Shown here piece after piece: positions 6,589 through 10,261 of a DNA stretch of 10,261 nucleotides (within the stretch, counting starts at the first letter, position 1; each line of letters starts with the position of its first letter). The translations under genes were made by a program, and so were the position numbers. Source of the DNA: CAZNQW01 sp964575225 (GTDB lineage: Bacteria > Chloroflexota > Anaerolineae > JAAYZQ01); contig CAZNQW010000138.1 in NCBI GenBank assembly GCA_964575225.1, positions 1-10,261 of the forward strand. Direction: 5' to 3'. The notes under the pieces were generated by a model that saw nothing but the letters and a program-made list of their open reading frames with translations, made no database searches and was not told where the DNA came from.

Positions 6589-7710
6589 CTACATCTTTTT
6601 GCGGCGGAGGGTATAGCCGCCGCCCAACAGGGATAGGCCGCCCAACATCAGCGGCCCCAGGAGATTGACGGCCGCGCCGCCGGTCTCGGGCGTAGTCTCG
6701 GGAGCGGGTGCCACTGGCACAGCCTCTGCCGCGGGGGCCGCGGCCGACTCGCCCACGCTGATGGTCACCAGCGGGAACGCCTTGCCAGCCACCGCAGGGA
6801 GCGCCTGGACGGTCGCCAGCAGATTGTCATCGGGCATGGCCGCTTGCCAGGCAAAGGCGCCACTGTCGTTCTGCAGGGCTTCCAGGGCCGCCAGGGCCGT
6901 CTTGCCCTCGGCCGACGTCCAATCGGCGCCCGCCGGGTCCTGGCCCGCCGCGACCAGAGCCTGGATGGCCACTGCCGTCGAGTTGGCGTCGGTGTCGGTG
7001 CCGTATTGGGACGGATTCTGATAGGGCCAGCCGCCGTCGGCGTGTTGGATGCTCTGGTAATAGGCCAATGCCTTGGTGAGGGCCTCGCCGCTAGCCAGTT
7101 CGCCGGTGGCCGCCAGCGCCTGTACGGCAAAGGCCGTCGTATTCGTGTCAGCGGGCGTGGCGTCGGTGCCGTCCCACGACCAACCGCCCTCTTCCTGCTG
7201 GGCATTCTTGATCAGGTCAATGGCTGCCGGCGCCACAGGGCGCTGGACGCCCGACAGAGCCAGAACCGATAGGACGTGGGCCACAAAGGTGTCGGCGTCG
7301 CCGCCGATGCGGCCATCGGCGCCGGCCATGCTCTCCAACTTGGCCACTGCATCGAACCCGGCGAACGTGCGCGGATTCTCACCGGCGGCGCTGATGGCCA
7401 GAACCATTTTGGCCAGGTCGCCGGCGGTGGTGACCGAAGCGGCGTTGGCTGCCAGATAGGTGAGGGGGGTGTTGCCATCCTGGTCAAAATCGGATAGGTT
7501 GCCCCCCGCCGACAGGATGGCGAGGAGGGTATCGGAGGTGGAACCCACGGTGCTATCGGGGCTAAAGCCGCTGCCAAAGCCACCGTCGGCATTCTGCTGA
7601 GACTGGAGATAGGCCAGAGCGGCGTCGATATCGGCCGCAGCCAGGGCGGGAAGGGCGCCGGCCAAGAGAACCACCAGCGCGATCGTCAGGACGAGAATTC
7701 GGTTTCGCAT
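6589..7710 (-). CDS. Secreted, anchored prenyltransferase-repeat (alpha/alpha-barrel) protein, transcobalamin N-terminal-like
   Basis: The 373-aa product starts with a signal peptide (MRNRILVLTIALVVLLAG, cleavage probably near AAA 24-26). It then has an Ala-rich helical domain (27-310) with recurring prenyltransferase/squalene-cyclase-type turns: QNADGGFG (39-46), QQEEGGWSW (171-179), QHADGGWPY (222-230) and QNDSGAFAW (280-288). Helix motifs DTNTTAFAVQAL (188-199) and DANSTAVAIQAL (241-252) follow two of these turns. A Pro/Ala linker leads to PETGG (341-345), a hydrophobic helix (348-366) and RRKKM, a sortase-like or simple membrane anchor. No DxDD cyclase motif is seen, so catalysis on terpenes is unlikely. 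The same alpha6/alpha6 fold forms the N-terminal half of intrinsic factor and transcobalamin. With the riboswitch upstream and the DUF4430 gene downstream, a corrinoid-binding role is inferred. The ATG at 7710 follows AGGAGG by 4 nt; the in-frame upstream ATG at 7815 lies in the riboswitch leader and is rejected. Confidence 0.85.
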   Translation of the reverse strand: MRNRILVLTIALVVLLAGALPALAAADIDAALAYLQSQQNADGGFGSGFSPDSTVGSTSDTLLAILSAGGNLSDFDQDGNTPLTYLAANAASVTTAGDLAKMVLAISAAGENPRTFAGFDAVAKLESMAGADGRIGGDADTFVAHVLSVLALSGVQRPVAPAAIDLIKNAQQEEGGWSWDGTDATPADTNTTAFAVQALAATGELASGEALTKALAYYQSIQHADGGWPYQNPSQYGTDTDANSTAVAIQALVAAGQDPAGADWTSAEGKTALAALEALQNDSGAFAWQAAMPDDNLLATVQALPAVAGKAFPLVTISVGESAAAPAAEAVPVAPAPETTPETGGAAVNLLGPLMLGGLSLLGGGYTLRRKKM

Positions 7711-7726
7711 GTTTCCTCCTTGAAAT

Positions 7727-7759
7727 AAAAACCAGCCCTGGACTTTTGGGTCAGGGCTG
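7727..7759 (-). terminator. Second intrinsic terminator in the leader
   Basis: On the minus strand CAGCCCTG (7759-7752) pairs with CAGGGCTG (7740-7733), and GAC/GTC can extend the stem with one bulged C. It is followed by GTTTTTATTT. The U tract ends only a few bases before the AGGAGG of the first gene. It sits about 50 nt after the first terminator. A weak competing hairpin, TGTGAG (7779-7774) with CTCACA (7763-7758), overlaps its 5' arm. It may be a leaky attenuator or a second decision point of the riboswitch. Confidence 0.8.
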
Positions 7760-7779
7760 TGAGTGTTGTTCTTCTCACA

Positions 7780-7808
7780 AGAAAACCCCTTGCCTGTCGG
7801 CAAGGGGT
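7780..7808 (-). terminator. Intrinsic terminator, riboswitch expression platform
   Basis: A perfect 10-bp stem, ACCCCTTGCC (7808-7799) with GGCAAGGGGT (7794-7785), has a GACA tetraloop followed by TTTCTTG. It lies directly downstream of the cobalamin aptamer and is the natural OFF structure when B12 is bound. Its 5' arm ACCCC could alternatively pair with GGGGT at 7840-7836, giving a possible antiterminator. Confidence 0.88.
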
Positions 7809-7830
7809 GGGTCATGGTCCTTGGGCCATG

Positions 7831-8003
7831 CGCCTACCCCCTCTCCGCGAAGGTCCGCAGTACGCGACTGGGGCGGGCGGCCTGGCTCGGACTGATGTCC
7901 TTACAGTTGCGGGACAGCACCGGACTCGGTGCGCCTGGGCGCACCCCACCGGACTTCCCCCTTTACACCCCGCGCATCCGGGCAACGGGGTACCACAGTC
8001 ATG
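7831..8003 (-). ncRNA. Cobalamin riboswitch aptamer
   Basis: Read on the minus strand, the leader contains the conserved cobalamin-aptamer blocks in order: AAAGGGGGAAGTCCGGTG (7964-7947), AGTCCGGTG (7926-7918), core CTGTCCCGCAACTGTAA (7917-7901) and a B12-box-like AGCCAGGCCGCCCGCC (7887-7872; consensus near AGCCAGGAGACCTGCC). The CTTCGCGGAGAGGGGG arm closes it. TACCCC (7992-7987) can pair with GGGGTA (7840-7835) as a closing helix. An extra hairpin (GGTGCGCC/GGCGCACC, 7945-7928) enlarges the loop after CCGGT. Two intrinsic terminators follow before the first gene, so B12 should switch the operon off by transcription termination. The exact aptamer ends are approximate. Confidence 0.93.
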
Positions 8004-8023
8004 CAGTGTTCAGTTGTGAGCAC

Positions 8024-8052
8024 ACTATAGCACAGTCTCGGCCTCCTGTCAA
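8024..8052 (-). promoter_or_regulatory. Sigma-70-type promoter of the B12 operon
   Basis: On the minus strand TTGACA (8052-8047) is separated by exactly 17 nt from TATAGT (8029-8024). Transcription should begin near 8017, just ahead of the riboswitch aptamer, giving a leader of about 300 nt to the first start codon at 7710. Confidence 0.88.
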
Positions 8053-8097
8053 ACCGCGCACCGAGAGGGTTAGCAATTTTCGGTATGGCCCGCGCGA

Positions 8098-8232
8098 ACC
8101 CATGGACCCCCGTTTTCACGGGGGTGACGATCGGGGCGGGAGCCATGGGCCCCGCCGTCGTTCCCGCGCAAGCGGGAACCCATTCTTTGTCGCAAATGAA
8201 TGGGCCCCCGCGTTCGCGAGGGCGACGGTGTT
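8098..8232. repeat. REP/MITE-like palindromic repeats, one and a half copies
   Basis: The gap between the B12 promoter and arcC contains a lone half-element (CCCCCGT-TTTC-ACGGGGG, 8107-8124, then TGACGA). A complete element follows at 8156-8232: left hairpin TTCCCGC-GCAA-GCGGGAA (8161-8178), spacer with CATTCTTTGTCGCAAATGAATGG, and a decayed right hairpin ending GGCGACGG. Layout and spacer match the element at 5519-5591. The elements contain no genes. Confidence 0.75.
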
Positions 8233-8282
8233 GGGGTACGGCCCTTGGCCCCTACACGCCCTGCCCGAATGCCCATTGTAGC

Positions 8283-8300
8283 GGCGCGGCATGCCGCGCC
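8283..8300. repeat. Palindrome GGCGCGGCATGCCGCGCC, copy 1
   Basis: This is an 18-nt perfect palindrome upstream of the arcC promoter. The identical 18-mer recurs at 10108-10125, so it is a dispersed repeat. There is no T tract, so it is not an evident terminator. Confidence 0.85.
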
Positions 8301-8340
8301 CCGTGATTGAGAGAACGACTGTACCAATGAAACCCGCACT

Positions 8341-8369
8341 TTGCCAATCCACCCGATTTGAAGTACAAT
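8341..8369 (+). promoter_or_regulatory. Sigma-70-type promoter of arcC
   Basis: TTGCCA (8341-8346), a 17-nt spacer and TACAAT (8364-8369). This predicts a start near 8376 and a leader of about 45 nt to the ATG at 8422. No operator or riboswitch is seen. Confidence 0.78.
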
Positions 8370-8421
8370 CATTCTCTATTCCTGCATCGGAACAGGGTTC
8401 ATGTGCAAAGGAGGACATGAC

Positions 8422-9363
8422 ATGAAACGAGTCGCAGTCGTCGCCATTGGCGGCAATTCCCTGATCAAGGACAAAGCCCACCAATCGGTGGAGGATCAGT
8501 ATGCGGCTGCCCAAGAAACGTGCCATCACATTGCCGGGATGATCGAACAGGGCTGGGACGTGGCTATCAGCCACGGCAACGGTCCCCAGGTCGGCTTTAT
8601 CCTGCGGCGTTCGGAGCTGGCCCGGCACGAACTGCACGAAGTACCCCTGGACTTTTGCGGCGCCGACACCCAGGGCGCCATCGGATATATGCTGCAACAA
8701 AACCTATACAACGAGTTCAAACAGCGGGGGTTGGACAAACAGGCGGTGACCGTGGTCACCCAGGTTCTGGTCGACCGGGACGATCCGGCCTTTTCCCACC
8801 CCACCAAGCCCATCGGATCGTTCATGGATCAAAACGAGGCTGCGCGGCGGCGCGACCACGAGGGATGGGACGTGGTGGAAGACTCCGGGCGAGGCTGGCG
8901 GCGCGTCGTGGCTTCACCGATGCCTGTACGCGTGGTCGAGCGGGATGGCGTCAAGCAACTGATCGACGCGGGGTTCACCGTCATCACCGTGGGCGGCGGG
9001 GGCATTCCGGTGATCAAAGACGAGGAGGGGAACCTCCAGGGGGTGGCAGCTGTCATCGACAAGGACTTTGCCAGCAGCCTGCTGGCGACCAGCATCGGCG
9101 CCGATCTCCTGTTGATCTCGACGGCCATCGAAAAAGTGGCCCTGCACTACGGACAGCCCAACCAGCGCTGGCTCGACCGGATAACGGTGGCCGAAGCCAA
9201 GCAGTACATCCAGGAAGGGCACTTTGCCCCGGGCAGCATGAAGCCCAAGATCGAGGCCTGCCTCTCGTTTCTGGAGAATGGCGGCCGAGAGGCGCTGATC
9301 ACCAATCCCGAAAACATCGAGCGGGCGCTGCGGGGCGAGACGGGCACGCGCATCCTCCCCTAA
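8422..9363 (+). CDS. arcC: Carbamate kinase
   Basis: Carbamate kinase catalyses the reversible transfer of phosphate between carbamoyl phosphate and ADP. In arginine deiminase, agmatine or purine/allantoin catabolism it yields ATP, CO2 and ammonia. The 313-aa cytoplasmic protein has normal length and full family motifs: GGNSL (10-14), HGNGPQVG (51-58), GADTQGAIGY (80-89), GGGGIPV (191-197), IDKDFASSLLA (212-222), EKVALHYGQPNQ (237-248) and FAPGSMKPKI (268-277). The start at 8422 is chosen because AAAGGAGG (8407-8414) lies 7 nt upstream. The in-frame ATG at 8401 precedes this ribosome-binding site and would add seven non-family residues. It has its own promoter and a terminator at 9392. No arginine deiminase or carbamoyltransferase gene is adjacent, so the pathway fed is unknown. 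Confidence 0.96.
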   Translation: MKRVAVVAIGGNSLIKDKAHQSVEDQYAAAQETCHHIAGMIEQGWDVAISHGNGPQVGFILRRSELARHELHEVPLDFCGADTQGAIGYMLQQNLYNEFKQRGLDKQAVTVVTQVLVDRDDPAFSHPTKPIGSFMDQNEAARRRDHEGWDVVEDSGRGWRRVVASPMPVRVVERDGVKQLIDAGFTVITVGGGGIPVIKDEEGNLQGVAAVIDKDFASSLLATSIGADLLLISTAIEKVALHYGQPNQRWLDRITVAEAKQYIQEGHFAPGSMKPKIEACLSFLENGGREALITNPENIERALRGETGTRILP

Positions 9364-9391
9364 AGCCCGCTGCGTCCACCCCAGGCAAAAT

Positions 9392-9428
9392 ACGCGCCTG
9401 CCCCATTTCTGGCGGCAGGCGCGTTCTC
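9392..9428. terminator. Bidirectional intrinsic terminator between arcC and bactofilin gene
   Basis: An 11-bp stem, ACGCGCCTGCC (9392-9402) with GGCAGGCGCGT (9414-9424), lies between two convergent genes. The plus-strand tail is TTCTCAT. The minus-strand tail is ATTTTGCC, which has the better T run. It probably ends both transcripts. Confidence 0.8.
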
Positions 9429-9454
9429 ATAACCGGCACGTAGCGTCCGAGAGT

Positions 9455-9466
9455 CCCCCCCCCCCC
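9455..9466. repeat. Run of 12 C in the convergent intergenic region
   Basis: Twelve consecutive C lie between the terminator and the bactofilin stop codon. The tract is non-coding and is a likely site of length variation or sequencing error. Confidence 0.9.
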
Positions 9467-9490
9467 AGAACCACTCAGGACGCCCGGCGG

Positions 9491-9940
9491 CTACGATTCG
9501 TCGTCAGAATCGGGTTCGGCGCCCGCCTCTTGGATGTCGGCTGCGGCCACGGAGGGCGCCGGGACGTCAAAGGACTCGGGGGCAGCCTGCGTGCCCAGCA
9601 TTTTCAGGCCGCCGTGGAGTTTGCCTCCATCGTCCAGCAGGAAACTGGAAACCGTCACGTCGGCCCACACCCGGCCGGTGGACAGGATCTCCAGGCGTCC
9701 CTTGGCCAGGATCGACCCCTTGGCCTGCCCCGACACGGATACGTTCTGGGCCTCGATGCGGGCGTCCACCCGCCCTTTTTCGGAAATGATCACGTTGCTG
9801 ACGGTCTTGATGCTTCCCTGAAACACGCCATCCACTTTGACGACGCCATCGCATTCCAGGTCACCTTTGAAATTGGCGGTCGGACCCACGTTTACCTCGA
9901 TCCGGTCCAACGGCGCGGGTCGTTTCTCTCGTCCAAACAC
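9491..9940 (-). CDS. Bactofilin (polymer-forming cytoskeletal protein)
   Basis: Bactofilins polymerise without nucleotide into filaments, often at the membrane, and organise wall synthesis or polarity. This 149-aa protein has a short basic N-terminal tail (1-13), a central right-handed beta-helix domain (about 14-115) and a disordered acidic tail ending EPDSDDES. The central domain matches the family pattern of repeated hydrophobic/Gly turns: ANFKGDLECDGVVKVDGVFQ, GSIKTVSNVIISEKGRVDAR, VSVSGQAKGSILAKGRLEIL and STGRVWADV. The GTG start is preceded by AAGGAGTGA at good spacing, and a strong promoter lies about 50 nt upstream. It is monocistronic as far as visible and convergent with arcC. No M23 peptidase partner, often found near bactofilins, is in the window, so its specific cellular role is open. 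Confidence 0.93.
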   Translation of the reverse strand: MFGREKRPAPLDRIEVNVGPTANFKGDLECDGVVKVDGVFQGSIKTVSNVIISEKGRVDARIEAQNVSVSGQAKGSILAKGRLEILSTGRVWADVTVSSFLLDDGGKLHGGLKMLGTQAAPESFDVPAPSVAAADIQEAGAEPDSDDES

Positions 9941-9987
9941 AGGTCACTCCTTGTCTTGCGTTTTGGTTACTGCCAAGCAGCATAGTC

Positions 9988-10016
9988 ACTATAGCATCCC
10001 CGCGGTGTTTTGTCAA
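9988..10016 (-). promoter_or_regulatory. Sigma-70-type promoter of the bactofilin gene
   Basis: On the minus strand TTGACA (10016-10011), a 17-nt spacer and TATAGT (9993-9988). The predicted start is near 9981, about 40 nt before the GTG start. Both hexamers and the spacer length are identical to those of the B12 operon promoter at 8024-8052. Confidence 0.86.
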
Positions 10017-10088
10017 TCTCGGCCGGGAATGGGTTCAGGGTTGTTGCCAAGTCGGCCAAGACGCAGCGTGGCGCAGGATGGTCCCCCG

Positions 10089-10261
10089 CTGTCGTTCCCG
10101 GCGTAGGGGCGCGGCATGCCGCGCCCGAACCCAGGGCCCCCTCTTGCGGGTGACGCCCTTTCCTCGCCGTCATGCCCGCCGCGAGTACCCTCGCGCACAA
10201 GCGCTGGCGTACCCACAGGCAGCATCCATTCTTGGGCACAGCGCACATGGGCCCCCGCTTT
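10089..10261. repeat. Degenerate palindromic repeat cluster running off the window
   Basis: The more than 300 nt upstream of the bactofilin gene hold no convincing gene. A left half-element (CTGTCGTTCCCG, 10089-10100, like CCGTCGTTCCCGCG at 8155) is interrupted by a GC palindrome. CCCCCTCTTGCGGGTGACGCC then resembles a right half-element. From about 10205 the block CATCCATTCTTGGGCACAG, then CATGGGCCCCCGC, matches the spacer and right arm of the element at 8156-8232 and is cut by the window end. Confidence 0.6.
10107..10126. repeat. Palindrome GGGCGCGGCATGCCGCGCCC, copy 2
   Basis: This is a 20-nt perfect palindrome whose 18-nt core is identical to 8283-8300. It lies between the two halves of what looks like a disrupted REP/MITE-like element, suggesting one repeat inserted into another. 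Confidence 0.8.

Noticed and set aside
6589..7710. Terpene cyclase or squalene-hopene cyclase
   Set aside because: Only the QxxDGGW-like structural turns are present. There is no DxDD catalytic motif, the protein is about half the usual length, and it is secreted and anchored in a B12 operon.
7711..7815. Start of the barrel protein at the upstream ATG (7815)
   Set aside because: The extra 35 codons run through both leader terminators and would put a non-secretory sequence before a clear signal peptide. The ATG at 7710 has AGGAGG directly upstream.
8098..8300. CRISPR array
   Set aside because: The repeats are self-palindromic, degenerate and irregularly spaced, with no uniform spacers and no cas genes.
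8401..8421. Start of arcC at the ATG at 8401
   Set aside because: It precedes the AAAGGAGG ribosome-binding site and adds residues not seen in carbamate kinases.

Overview
The window looks like chromosomal DNA of a GC-rich, probably single-membrane bacterium, most likely a Chloroflexota (Anaerolineae-like) lineage. This is an inference from four things: the high GC, Pro/Thr-rich wall-spanning linkers, a PETGG-plus-TM-plus-RRKK C-terminus resembling a sortase signal, and the ECF transporter and bactofilin types. No rRNA or other direct taxonomic marker is present.

Layout. Positions 8052 down to 157 (minus strand) form one vitamin B12 uptake and salvage operon. It begins with a near-consensus promoter (TTGACA-N17-TATAGT). 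Next comes an approximately 300-nt leader carrying a cobalamin riboswitch and two tandem intrinsic terminators. Seven genes follow: (1) a secreted, wall- or membrane-anchored alpha/alpha-barrel protein with prenyltransferase-type repeats; (2) a secreted, membrane-anchored, Cys-rich DUF4430 (transcobalamin C-terminal-like) protein; (3) EcfT; (4) a fused EcfA-EcfA' double ATPase; (5) a membrane ECF substrate-binding (S) component; (6) CobT; (7) CobS. Several junctions are translationally coupled (ATGA and GTGA overlaps, or gaps of 4-8 bp). On the plus strand lies arcC (carbamate kinase) with its own promoter. A bidirectional terminator separates it from a convergent bactofilin gene, which has another TTGACA-N17-TATAGT promoter. 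Palindromic REP/MITE-like repeats occupy 5519-5591, 8098-8300 and 10089-10261.

How the genes work together. In animals, intrinsic factor and transcobalamin bind B12 between an N-terminal alpha6/alpha6 barrel and a C-terminal beta domain. Here the first two genes of a B12-riboswitch-controlled operon encode what look like these two halves as separate surface proteins. They are followed by an ECF importer and then by CobT and CobS, which attach the lower ligand to salvaged corrinoid. The most economical reading is a split bacterial transcobalamin-like capture device handing cobalamin or a precursor to a dedicated ECF transporter. This is the main finding. The riboswitch, ECF subunits, CobT and CobS are firm calls. 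B12 binding by the two surface proteins is an inference from fold family and context.
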